Source of the DNA: Arcicella sp. | GTDB taxonomy: Bacteria > Bacteroidota > Bacteroidia > Cytophagales > Spirosomataceae | Assembly (NCBI GenBank): GCA_025354645.1 | Contig: JANXML010000213.1 | Location: 1-40,455, forward strand | Reading direction: 5' to 3' | DNA: 40,455 nt | Shown here: positions 25,044 to 31,840 of the stretch, one piece after another | Numbering within the stretch: the stretch's first letter is position 1 | Layout of the letters: each line of letters begins with the position of its first letter | Translations under genes and position numbers: made by a program | The notes under the pieces: model-generated | What the model was told of the DNA's origin: nothing | What the model saw: only the letters and a program-made list of their open reading frames with translations | Database searches by the model: none

Positions 25044-25263
25044 CGTTATCCGTTACGTTTATCAAGAAACAACGGAAGCAGAAGATATTTTGATTCAAGA
25101 CGGATTCGTCCATGATTCTGAAATGTTAGAATTTTATTTAGATATGCTTGATGTGAAAGCAGGTCTTGATAAGAGTTATCGCCAACCTTCCGAACGGAGT
25201 ATAGACAACATACTTGCGTATTCAAGGAATCATGAAAAGAGTCATCAACTTCACGCTGTATAG
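25018..25263 (+). CDS. Small acidic protein coupled to the sigma factor gene
   Basis: This 81-residue acidic protein (YVYQETTEAEDILIQDGFV, HDSEMLEFYLDMLDVKAGL, SYRQPSERSIDNILAYSR) starts inside the sigma gene and overlaps it by 26 nt, so translation is likely coupled. It has no membrane segment and no zinc-binding HxxxCxxC motif, unlike common anti-sigma factors. A soluble partner of the sigma factor is a fair guess from position only. The terminator overlaps its last codons (25235-25283). Confidence 0.75.
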   Translation: MIQTFTQHDVIRYVYQETTEAEDILIQDGFVHDSEMLEFYLDMLDVKAGLDKSYRQPSERSIDNILAYSRNHEKSHQLHAV

Positions 25264-25283
25264 CGGAGGTTGATGACTTTTTC
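25235..25283 (+). terminator. Terminator overlapping the end of the sigma operon
   Basis: AGAGTCATCAACTT (about 25239-25252) pairs with AGGTTGATGACTTT (about 25267-25280) and is followed by T residues. The loop holds GCTGTATAGC with the TAG stop codon. The left arm lies inside the last codons of the small protein. Confidence 0.8.
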
Positions 25284-25290
25284 GATATTG

Positions 25291-25350
25291 GATGTTCGTT
25301 TTTCGATGTTGGGAGTAAAACCGAACATCTAACATCGAGAAACGAACATC
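25291..25350. repeat. Inverted repeat of the GAACATC/CGATGTT family
   Basis: GATGTTCGTTTTTCGATGTT (25291-25310) pairs with 25331-25350, 19 of 20 bases. The 20-nt loop contains GGGAGTAAAACCG. It lies between the sigma operon and the convergent GDP-fucose synthase gene and touches the stop of the latter (25349). The same word occurs in frame in the rhodanese gene at 19038-19071. Confidence 0.85.
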
Positions 25351-26290
25351 ACAATCTGAGTGTTTCATGATGCTCCAAAAAGTCTTGATACGCCAACGAA
25401 ATCCCTTCTTTTAGGTTTATTTTGTGTTTCCAACCTTGGGCGTGCAGTTTTGATACGTCCATAAGTTTGCGTGGCGTGCCGTCTGGTTTAGAAGTATCCC
25501 ACACTAATTTCCCTTCAAATCCAATGATTTTATTGACTGTCTCCGCTAATTCTTTTATGGTTACGTCTTTTCCAGTGCCGACGTTTATAAACTCAGGTTC
25601 GCTATAATTTTCCATTAAATATACACAGGCTTCGGCAAGGTCGTCTGCATATAAGAATTCTCGCATGGGCGAACCTGTTCCCCAAAGTGTAACTGATTCA
25701 CTTCCATGAGTTTTTGCTTCATGAAACTTGCGAATCATGGCTGGTAAAACGTGTGAATTTTGGAGATCGTAATTGTCATTTGGTCCATAAAGATTTGTCG
25801 GCATTACTGATATAAAATCACATCCGTATTGAGTTCTGTATGCCTCACATAATTTAATTCCTGCAATTTTGGCAATGGCGTAGGGTTCATTTGTTTCTTC
25901 CAAAAAACCGCTCAATAAATAATCTTCTTTTAGAGGTTGTGGAGCCATTTTTGGATAAATACACGAAGAACCTAAAAACATCAACTTCGTAACCTTATTT
26001 TCGTAAGAACTATGAATGACATTATTTTGAATCGCTAAATTTTCATACAAAAAATCGGCACGGTAAGTATTATTGGCAATAATTCCACCTACTTTGGCGG
26101 CTGCCATGAAGACGTATTGGGGTTTTTCGTTTTGGAAAAAATCAGAAACAGCTTGTTGATTACGCAGGTCAAGTTCTTTGGAGGTTTTTACGACAAAATT
26201 AGTAAAACCTTTTTCCTGTAATTTTCGATGAATTGCCGACCCAACCATGCCTCGATGTCCTGCGATATATATTTTAGACTCTTTTTCCAC
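25349..26290 (-). CDS. fcl: GDP-L-fucose synthase
   Basis: This 313-residue extended SDR enzyme has the cofactor motif [37 protein letters not shown], the catalytic Ser in [17 protein letters not shown], the Tyr/Lys pair in [30 protein letters not shown], and [16 protein letters not shown]. It converts GDP-4-keto-6-deoxymannose to GDP-L-fucose with NADPH, the last step of GDP-fucose synthesis for surface glycans. The usual partner gmd is not beside it. The gene is monocistronic, with a -7 box at 26378-26385. Length and motifs are those of the full family. Confidence 0.95.
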   Translation of the reverse strand: MEKESKIYIAGHRGMVGSAIHRKLQEKGFTNFVVKTSKELDLRNQQAVSDFFQNEKPQYVFMAAAKVGGIIANNTYRADFLYENLAIQNNVIHSSYENKVTKLMFLGSSCIYPKMAPQPLKEDYLLSGFLEETNEPYAIAKIAGIKLCEAYRTQYGCDFISVMPTNLYGPNDNYDLQNSHVLPAMIRKFHEAKTHGSESVTLWGTGSPMREFLYADDLAEACVYLMENYSEPEFINVGTGKDVTIKELAETVNKIIGFEGKLVWDTSKPDGTPRKLMDVSKLHAQGWKHKINLKEGISLAYQDFLEHHETLRL

Positions 26291-26377
26291 GTATGAATTG
26301 AATATTTGTGCGATTTGATGAAATGGAACGGATATTGTTGTCTTTAACTAAATAAAAGTCATTAATTTTCCGTTTTA

Positions 26378-26385
26378 CAAAGGTA
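26378..26385 (-). promoter_or_regulatory. -7 box upstream of fcl
   Basis: On the minus strand TACCTTTG, about 88 nt before the ATG at 26290. It fits TAnnTTTG; no clear -33 TTG is seen. Confidence 0.45.
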
Positions 26386-26412
26386 ATACATTTCGTTTTA
26401 ATCATTCTTTTA

Positions 26413-27414
26413 ATGAAAACTCTTTATTTACTTACATTTTCACTTCTTACACTCAATGCTATTGGGCAAGTAACGGACGAATTTAAAACCAAAGCCAAAC
26501 CACAAACCGATACTTCGGCTAAGAAAAAAGGGGGACTTTTGGGTGGATTAATTCAAACGGACATTTTAGACAATATCAAGAATGCAAAAAAAACGATTAA
26601 GGATGTTAAAGAAGACATTAAAAACAATAAAGAAGAGTTTAAAAGGCTTAAAGGAGAAGCGGGAGACCTTTCTGCGGATTTGGGATTGAAAATTGGCAAG
26701 TCAAAAAATAAAGGGAAAGTTAAGAAAAAACCAAAAGATGAATATGAAAATATTAAGTTTGAACTTCGGATTGGCGAGTACGGTTCGGGCACGAGATCAA
26801 CAGTTGAGGAGATTAATGTGTTGCGTAATCCTGACGAAGCTGAACCGAGTATTTACGCCAGAGAAATTTGGTGGTATGACCCAAAATTAAGACGTGTTAC
26901 TAATGTTCCGAGAAAAGATAAAGACTACGGTGAAATTTGTCATGGACCCTACAAAAAGTATATAAATGATGAATTGGTGGAGGAAGGTTATTTTTACGTA
27001 GGAACAAAAGATGGACGTTGGGAAACTTATAATCAGGAGTATATTTTATTATCAAAAGAGAAATATCGTGAAGGTTTTTTATCGGACTCCAGAATTACTT
27101 ATTACGACAAAGAAGAAACTAAAATCAAAGAAGTTATACCCGTAAAATTCAATAAAGTAACGGGTGATTATCGCTCATTTTATAATGCAGGACAACTGAA
27201 AGAAGAAGGTAAATTTGATGACAGTGTGAAGGTGGGACGATGGCGAGAATACCATCAATTTGGCACAGGAGGGCGTTTGAAGAAAGAAACGATGTATGCC
27301 AAAGACAAATTTGATGCCACGCCCGCTGAGGTTTTAGTTGAACGGGACGATAAAGGAAAAATTATTTATGAAGCTCCTAAAAAGGTAAAAAAGAAGGAGG
27401 AAGAGGATAATTAA
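26413..27414 (+). CDS. Exported MORN-like repeat protein with lysine-rich N-terminal part
   Basis: This 333-residue protein has a signal peptide (KTLYLLTFSLLTLNAIGQ), a strongly charged and coiled section (about residues 35-115: KKGGLLGGL, NAKKTIKDVKEDIKNNKEEF, KSKNKGKVKKKPKDEYE), then a beta part with MORN-like repeats: HGPYKKYINDELVEEGYFYV, GTKDGRWETYNQEY, SFYNAGQLKEEGKFDDS, VKVGRWREYHQFG. The repeats resemble YwqK-like proteins. The end is again basic (PKKVKKKEEEDN). It is probably periplasmic. The function is unknown. It is followed by a strong terminator. Confidence 0.8.
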   Translation: MKTLYLLTFSLLTLNAIGQVTDEFKTKAKPQTDTSAKKKGGLLGGLIQTDILDNIKNAKKTIKDVKEDIKNNKEEFKRLKGEAGDLSADLGLKIGKSKNKGKVKKKPKDEYENIKFELRIGEYGSGTRSTVEEINVLRNPDEAEPSIYAREIWWYDPKLRRVTNVPRKDKDYGEICHGPYKKYINDELVEEGYFYVGTKDGRWETYNQEYILLSKEKYREGFLSDSRITYYDKEETKIKEVIPVKFNKVTGDYRSFYNAGQLKEEGKFDDSVKVGRWREYHQFGTGGRLKKETMYAKDKFDATPAEVLVERDDKGKIIYEAPKKVKKKEEEDN

Positions 27415-27433
27415 GTTGTAGTCTTTCTTAGTC

Positions 27434-27473
27434 AAACGGAGGTCGCTGAAATAAATTTCAACGACCTCTGTTT
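27434..27473 (+). terminator. Strong hairpin terminator after the MORN-like gene
   Basis: The 19-bp arms at 27434-27452 and 27455-27473 (AAACGGAGGTCGCTGAAAT and its reverse complement with two mismatches) leave a 2-nt loop, and GGTTTTG follows. It lies 20 nt after the stop. Confidence 0.8.
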
Positions 27474-27522
27474 GGTTTTGAGACTCATCACTACTTTCCT
27501 TAAGGTGCTTCCATAACTGTTG

Positions 27523-27777
27523 TGTTTCCGTGGTCGGTGTCTCCACCGAGCATCGTGTGTCAGCAATTTAAGTATCTGATTATCAAATAATTATGAATAA
27601 TTCCAACTTAGTGAGTTGCTGACGCACGATGGATGGTGAGGACACCCATACACGGGGACGGGGGGTTCTACTGACCGAGGAAACAACGGCATTTAATATT
27701 GCGATATTCATAGAACGAGCGAGACGCTCTATATGATTAAAGGTCGTAGGAACGCTTCGCTAAACCTACGACCAGAG
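27523..27777. repeat. 255-bp composite repeat, copy A
   Basis: First of two direct copies (B at 28463-28718), about 96 percent identical, with the last 126 bp identical. The first 165 bp look like a small terminal-inverted-repeat element: TGTTTCCGTGGTC at the left and GACCGAGGAAACA at the right, with an inner pair CATCGTG..TCAGCAA / TTGCTGACGCACGATG and a GGTG-type hairpin. The rest holds a GAGCG-AGA-CGCTC hairpin and a 9-bp stem GGTCGTAGG / CCTACGACC. No coding frame. Confidence 0.9.
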
Positions 27778-27784
27778 AAAAAAT

Positions 27785-27840
27785 GGATGGGTGAGGACAC
27801 CCATCCACGGGGACGGAGGGTTCTACCGACCGAGGAAACA
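27785..27840. repeat. Half copy of the composite repeat (copy C)
   Basis: The hairpin GGATGGGTG-AGGA-CACCCATCC and the tail ACGGGGACGGAGGGTTCTAC, ending in GACCGAGGAAACA, repeat the right part of the TIR element in copies A and B. It lies between copy A and the stop of the gene at 27851. Confidence 0.85.
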
Positions 27841-27850
27841 GAAAACGGCT

Positions 27851-28396
27851 TTAAAACTTACCATTATTAACAAAAATTGGATTTAAGACCATACCAACAA
27901 ATTTCTCCTTAGCTGGACAAAATAAGCACCGCAATTCATCATTTGGTTCAAATTTTATCATAGCATCAAAGTCATACCGAGCTTCTAAAATGTCTTTATC
28001 CTTATAACTAAGATTACACACGGGCTTAAAAATATTCAAGTCTATTGGGAGTAAAAAAGACATGGTTGGGTTATATTTTTTGCATTTCTCAATATCCCAA
28101 AAGTTTTCGCTACTCTTAATGGCATCTTTTATAATGTCGATAACTACTTTCTCAGTCATATTTCCTGAGATTTTAATCTCATTAATTAAACCATTATCAT
28201 CTAACTTGAATTTAACAGAAAATTCTTTGTGATAACAATTTGGCACTTTTTTAGGATCTAATTGGTCCCAGAGTTGTTTTACTATTATATTCCCAATAAC
28301 TCCTTCTGGTTTATTGATGCTATCTTTCATGATTGATTGGCTGTAAGTATTACAAACATTCATTAAAAAGAGTAATGCTAAGGTTATGTTTTTCAT
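27851..28396 (-). CDS. Exported protein, possibly TonB-C-like, unknown
   Basis: This 181-residue protein has a signal peptide (KNITLALLFLMNVCNTYSQ). The central part, FSVKFKLDDNGLINEIKISG followed by KVVIDIIKDAIKSSENFW, has the beta-beta-alpha order of TonB C-terminal-like or similar domains, but no conserved YP motif is seen. Four cysteines occur in the mature part, two of them in LRCLFCPAKEK. It is flanked on both sides by direct copies of the 255-bp repeat (A and C downstream, B upstream), so it could be lost or duplicated by recombination. I do not recognise a firm family. Confidence 0.65.
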   Translation of the reverse strand: MKNITLALLFLMNVCNTYSQSIMKDSINKPEGVIGNIIVKQLWDQLDPKKVPNCYHKEFSVKFKLDDNGLINEIKISGNMTEKVVIDIIKDAIKSSENFWDIEKCKKYNPTMSFLLPIDLNIFKPVCNLSYKDKDILEARYDFDAMIKFEPNDELRCLFCPAKEKFVGMVLNPIFVNNGKF

Positions 28397-28462
28397 TTTT
28401 TATGTTTGTTATATTTTCTACAATTTTATTTATCTACAATCCCCACCCCCTAAACTTTTATT

Positions 28463-28718
28463 TGTTTCCGTGGTCGGTGTCCCCACCTAACATCGTGCTT
28501 CAGCAATTTAAGTATCTGATTATCAAATAATTATGAATAAGTCCAACTTAGTGAGTTGCTGACGCACGATGGATGGGTGAGGACACCCATCCACGGGGAC
28601 GGGGGGTTCTACTGACCGAGGAAACAACGGCATTTAATATTGCGATATTCATAGAACGAGCGAGACGCTCTATATGATTAAAGGTCGTAGGAACGCTTCG
28701 CTAAACCTACGACCAGAG
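28463..28718. repeat. 256-bp composite repeat, copy B
   Basis: Direct repeat of 27523-27777. It keeps a perfect GGATGGGTG/CACCCATCC stem, where copy A has lost one base and one pair. The left end contains GTGGTCGGTGTCCCCACC, the same hairpin unit that is found in frame in the helicase and rhodanese genes. The 356-bp gap between 28396 and 28753 holds this element and nothing else I can name. Confidence 0.9.
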
Positions 28719-28752
28719 GGGGGATTAGGGAATCAATCGTTTATGTCATTTG

Positions 28753-29013
28753 CTACGACCATACCCAAGATTTTATAAAAAATAGTAATATTATGCAATA
28801 CGAAATAACCAAAGTTGCATAAATGAAGGTATCCTTTTTCTTTACAAAAAAAGCATCATAACAAATAATTATAGCTCCAATGAACCCTAAAAGCATCGAC
28901 CCAAGCATTATTTCTTTTTGCTTCTCATAAATTTTGAGATATATAAGAAATCTGTCAATTATAGGAGATAATAATAATATTAATCCCACTATTTTTAAGT
29001 TTAAATTTTTCAT
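28753..29013 (-). CDS. Small membrane protein, unknown function
   Basis: This 86-residue protein has three predicted membrane segments (KIVGLILLLSPIIDRFLIYL, IMLGSMLLGFIGAIIICYDA, TFIYATLVISYCIILLFFIK) with a charged loop YEKQKEIM. Its ATG follows the TAA of the upstream gene with no spacing (TAAATG at 29016-29011), so translation is almost certainly coupled to the large Cys-rich protein. The tight link suggests a joint role. No family recognised. Confidence 0.7.
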   Translation of the reverse strand: MKNLNLKIVGLILLLSPIIDRFLIYLKIYEKQKEIMLGSMLLGFIGAIIICYDAFFVKKKDTFIYATLVISYCIILLFFIKSWVWS

Positions 29014-30402
29014 TTAGTTACAAATTGGACCACAATTAGAGTTTAAATTATCAATGTAATCGTCATAAGCTTTTACTTTTGCTTTTTGATAAATAGTATT
29101 TGCGTAGTACAGACAAGGAAACACTATTATCATCGAAGTTAATAAAGAACCTGATACACCTCCTTCGTCTGTTCCTGAAATCCATTTTCCAGCTTTTTTC
29201 CCAACTTCATAACCTCCTACAGCGAATCCCAAACAAGCAGCACAACTTTGATAAAAATCATTTTCAGCAGAAGCCAAATCAGAATCAAGTTTTCTTGACT
29301 GCCTATCTCTACATTCTTGGCATCTTTTAGTTTTTTTAATTGGATCTGAATCAGAACTACCAGTATCTCCAGGAGTGCCATTTCCACCGCCACCGCCATA
29401 AGTCGAACCACCATTACTACCACCACTACTACCGACACCACCACCAGCATAAGTTCCTGGAGGAGTAGGTGCTGGTGCCGTTCCTGTGACAGTAGCTCCT
29501 GGTAATTCACCTCCTTCAACCGTTGGAACTGCAACCATTTCACTCACACACTGCCCAGTAAAAGGACTACAACACATTCCTTGTCCATTCGGCAAATATC
29601 CACTTGGGCAACCTCCGCTTGTTGGCGTTGATGTCGGTGGGTTTCCGCTTCCACTATTCCCCCCTCCTTCACTCACACATTCACCATTAAAAAAGTTGCA
29701 ACACATTCCATTTCCATTTGGCAAATATCCACTTGGGCAACCCGCTACGCTTAAAGAAACGGGTCCGTCCATGAGGATAGTATTCGTATTCTTTTTACTT
29801 TTTGAAGTGGTTTCATACCCCCAATAATACACGTTATTCTTACTGCCATTTTGTAAATAAACCTCCAATGTACCTTCTAAGAGGGGTTTATCTATAGAAA
29901 CTGTCAATAATTCTGCATCATTTTTTGCTTCACTACTGATAGGCTGTTCCCAAGTTTCTAATAATTTTCCATGTGAATCACGATGCTGTATGTATAGCCC
30001 CGCCTGTGGAACGCCTCTTGGTCGGTTTTTCCAAATGCTTGGCAATATCCCAGCACTTACGCCCAAAGGTAATAATGGCGAAACACCATTTGTACTTTTA
30101 CCTTCCGCAAAGTTAGCTTTGTTTAATTGCGTACTTACTGCTACGCCTGCGGTGGCAATCACTAAGTTTGTCCAAAACTTTTGAGCATTTCCTGAACGAT
30201 AACTTACATAAACGTTGGTGCTTACGTTTGTCGTTAAAGTACCTGCTTTTAGGTCAATTTTTTTCAATAAAACCTGTTTATCCGATACTACTTTTACATC
30301 GGCTTGACATTCTACACAGCACTTTTGGGCTTGTAGGCTGCTTTGGGTAAAGAGTAATACAAATATCAGCATTACTTTCACAATGTTATACAATTTTTGC
30401 AT
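29014..30402 (-). CDS. Exported Cys-rich protein with two 25-residue CC repeats, unknown
   Basis: This 462-residue protein has a signal peptide (IVKVMLIFVLLFTQSSLQAQ), then CCVECQADVKV and a beta-rich domain (to about residue 210). Two copies of a Cys motif follow, GCPSGYLPNGNGMCC with FFNGECVSE and GCPSGYLPNGQGMCC with SPFTGQCVSE, split by a Ser/Pro/Gly linker. A long Gly/Ser linker (about 315-350) leads to a C-terminal part with CQECRDRQSRKL, SCAACLGFAVGGYEVGKKAG, a hydrophobic segment LLTSMIIVFPCLYYANTIY, and a CGPICN end. It looks anchored or secreted. It is the middle gene of a three-gene run. Function unknown. Confidence 0.75.
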   Translation of the reverse strand: MQKLYNIVKVMLIFVLLFTQSSLQAQKCCVECQADVKVVSDKQVLLKKIDLKAGTLTTNVSTNVYVSYRSGNAQKFWTNLVIATAGVAVSTQLNKANFAEGKSTNGVSPLLPLGVSAGILPSIWKNRPRGVPQAGLYIQHRDSHGKLLETWEQPISSEAKNDAELLTVSIDKPLLEGTLEVYLQNGSKNNVYYWGYETTSKSKKNTNTILMDGPVSLSVAGCPSGYLPNGNGMCCNFFNGECVSEGGGNSGSGNPPTSTPTSGGCPSGYLPNGQGMCCSPFTGQCVSEMVAVPTVEGGELPGATVTGTAPAPTPPGTYAGGGVGSSGGSNGGSTYGGGGGNGTPGDTGSSDSDPIKKTKRCQECRDRQSRKLDSDLASAENDFYQSCAACLGFAVGGYEVGKKAGKWISGTDEGGVSGSLLTSMIIVFPCLYYANTIYQKAKVKAYDDYIDNLNSNCGPICN

Positions 30403-30441
30403 TTTTTAAAAATTTAAGGGTGAAAATATTATGTTAAGAAA

Positions 30442-31152
30442 TTAATGTTTGGGAATTGGGACAATCTCACCTGATTCTCCATAATTTCCTGGGCTTGGTT
30501 TTGGAGTTGCATCAGCGGTACTCAACCGAATATAGAAACTACCCATACCTTCCACTTCAAGATTGGCTTCTGTGTTAAAATAGCGAATACTTGACCATCC
30601 ACTTTCTAAATATGCCATCCATCGTATTACAGGGGCATAGTAATATTCATAAGAGGTCGGTAAACTATTGTTATATTCACCACTTACTGGAATAGCAATA
30701 ATTCCCCATTTAGTGGCTTCAACGTAACCATTTTGTGAATCGTAATTGATAGAAACATCTGAATCTCCATTGATATTCATAGATGAAATATTACCGTTTA
30801 CATCAAAATATATCTCTGCGGCAGCATTATTAGGAAATGTAAAAACACCAATTGCGTTCATTCCACTGTTTGAATGAGGGCTTGTCCATTGCGTTTTTGC
30901 TTGGGCATTTGTTGGAGGAGATTGTAACTTACTTTTCAATCCAATAAAGAATTGAGAGGCTTTCTCAATGCTTTTCATGTAAATAATTGGTTCAGATTGG
31001 GGTAAGGTATTTACCTTTTTGAGCTTGTTTTCTTTTACCAGATTCTGAGCTTGCAGGCTTAAAGATTGGGGCGATACCTCATTAGATTTACAGGCAGTTA
31101 AGCCTTGTAAAGCCACCATGACAATCACAAATAGAATTTTTGACTTTTTCAT
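30442..31152 (-). CDS. Predicted lipoprotein, unknown function
   Basis: This 236-residue protein starts KKSKILFVIVMVALQGLTAC, a lipoprotein signal with the cysteine at residue 21, then SNEVSPQ. The mature part is beta-rich: SIEKASQFFIGLKSKLQSPP, GMNAIGVFTFPNNAAAEIYF, VNGNISSMNINGDSDVSINY, AYLESGWSSIRYFNTEANLE and FYIRLSTADATPKPSPG. Its last 39 nt of spacing lead to the Cys-rich gene, and the run continues to the small membrane protein. Dyads and a divergent XRE regulator lie upstream, so this run may be under that regulator. Family not recognised. Confidence 0.75.
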   Translation of the reverse strand: MKKSKILFVIVMVALQGLTACKSNEVSPQSLSLQAQNLVKENKLKKVNTLPQSEPIIYMKSIEKASQFFIGLKSKLQSPPTNAQAKTQWTSPHSNSGMNAIGVFTFPNNAAAEIYFDVNGNISSMNINGDSDVSINYDSQNGYVEATKWGIIAIPVSGEYNNSLPTSYEYYYAPVIRWMAYLESGWSSIRYFNTEANLEVEGMGSFYIRLSTADATPKPSPGNYGESGEIVPIPKH

Positions 31153-31171
31153 GTTACTAAGTATTTGGGTT

Positions 31172-31209
31172 TAAATGTGAAATTTTACAGCATCAAAATT
31201 TCACGTTTA
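31172..31209. promoter_or_regulatory. 15-bp dyad upstream of the lipoprotein gene
   Basis: TAAATGTGAAATTTT (31172-31186) and AAAATTTCACGTTTA (31195-31209) pair over 14 of 15 bases with an 8-nt loop. It lies 20 nt before the ATG at 31152 (minus) and faces the XRE gene. It is a candidate operator or leader hairpin. Confidence 0.6.
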
Positions 31210-31213
31210 ACTC

Positions 31214-31271
31214 TGAATAACATGAATATTTCACGAATACGTTATTCATTTTCGTGAATAAAATATTCATG
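31214..31271. promoter_or_regulatory. Overlapping dyads upstream of the XRE regulator
   Basis: CATGAATATT (31221-31230) pairs with AATATTCATG (31262-31271). CACGAA (31232-31237) pairs with TTCGTG (31251-31256). TGAATAAC (31214-31221) pairs with GTTATTCA (31241-31248). These dyads end just before the -33 box of the regulator gene, a typical place for an autoregulatory site. Confidence 0.55.
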
Positions 31272-31279
31272 TAAAAAAC

Positions 31280-31309
31280 TTGCTCCTTAATTTATTGTGA
31301 ATATATTTG
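31280..31309 (+). promoter_or_regulatory. Promoter of the XRE regulator gene
   Basis: TTG (31280-31282), 19 nt, TATATTTG (31302-31309), matching the Bacteroidota consensus. It leaves a leader of about 55 nt. Confidence 0.65.
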
Positions 31310-31331
31310 TAGGCTTTTTAATCATTAATCT

Positions 31332-31373
31332 ATGAAAATATTAATTCAACCTAAACTCGAAATCAGACGATGA
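31332..31373 (+). CDS. Possible 13-codon leader peptide, coupled to the XRE gene
   Basis: ATG at 31332 opens a 13-residue frame (MKILIQPKLEIRR) whose TGA overlaps the ATG of the regulator gene (ATGA at 31370-31373). It may couple translation. It is too short to judge on its own; chance is quite possible. Confidence 0.3.
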   Translation: MKILIQPKLEIRR

Positions 31374-31786
31374 ACACTTTACAAAATTTGCCTACATTTG
31401 CAAAAGGAGTAACTTTAAGAGTATTGAGAAGCACTTATAAATTATCTCAAAAAGCGGTTGCACCAGTATTAAAAATGTCACAATCAACTTACAGTCGCAT
31501 GGAAAATGAAGAAAAAGAATTGAGTTCTGAGGAATTAGAGAATATTCTAAAAGCCTTGAAAAATGATGGGAATTTAGTGATAGTGGGAAGCCACTTCACG
31601 CAAACGAATAATGCGGATGTGAACTTGGAAGAGAAATATAAATTAATTGAAGATGAAAATTTGGAATTAAAAAGCGAGATACGAGAACTAAAAAATGAGT
31701 TAAAAAATACGAATGAAAAGTATATAGAAAAGATGGAAAGGCTCTTCGGAATGTTAGAAGTAAAGCATCAAACGATGATGGCATAA
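31370..31786 (+). CDS. XRE-type helix-turn-helix protein with C-terminal coiled coil
   Basis: This 138-residue protein has an XRE/Cro-like domain at the N-terminus (TLRVLRSTYKLSQKAVAPVL and MSQSTYSRMENEEKELSSEE) and a long charged coiled coil at the C-terminus (KYKLIEDENLELKSEIRELK, NELKNTNEKYIEKMERLFGM), which should dimerise it. It probably binds the dyads between it and the divergent lipoprotein gene, regulating itself and perhaps the 31.2-28.7 kb run. There is no toxin partner next to it. It ends at a bidirectional terminator. Confidence 0.87.
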   Translation: MNTLQNLPTFAKGVTLRVLRSTYKLSQKAVAPVLKMSQSTYSRMENEEKELSSEELENILKALKNDGNLVIVGSHFTQTNNADVNLEEKYKLIEDENLELKSEIRELKNELKNTNEKYIEKMERLFGMLEVKHQTMMA

Positions 31787-31822
31787 AAAAATCCCCTTCA
31801 AACAACTTGAAGGGGATTTTTT
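31785..31822. terminator. Bidirectional terminator between the XRE gene and lpdA
   Basis: AAAATCCCCTTCAA, a short loop, TTGAAGGGGATTTT, then T. The stem is flanked by A and T runs, so it can stop transcription from both convergent genes. Confidence 0.9.
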
Positions 31823-31840
31823 ATGTACAGAAATTAATAA

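Noticed and set aside
27334-27546. Minus-strand frame after the MORN-like gene
   Set aside because: It overlaps the coding end, the terminator stem and the repeat on the opposite strand; low-complexity, no start context.
28753-30402. Toxin (bacteriocin-like) and immunity pair
   Set aside because: The Gly-Gly segment in the Cys-rich protein is internal and no export peptidase or transporter is nearby; the idea rests only on the small membrane neighbour.
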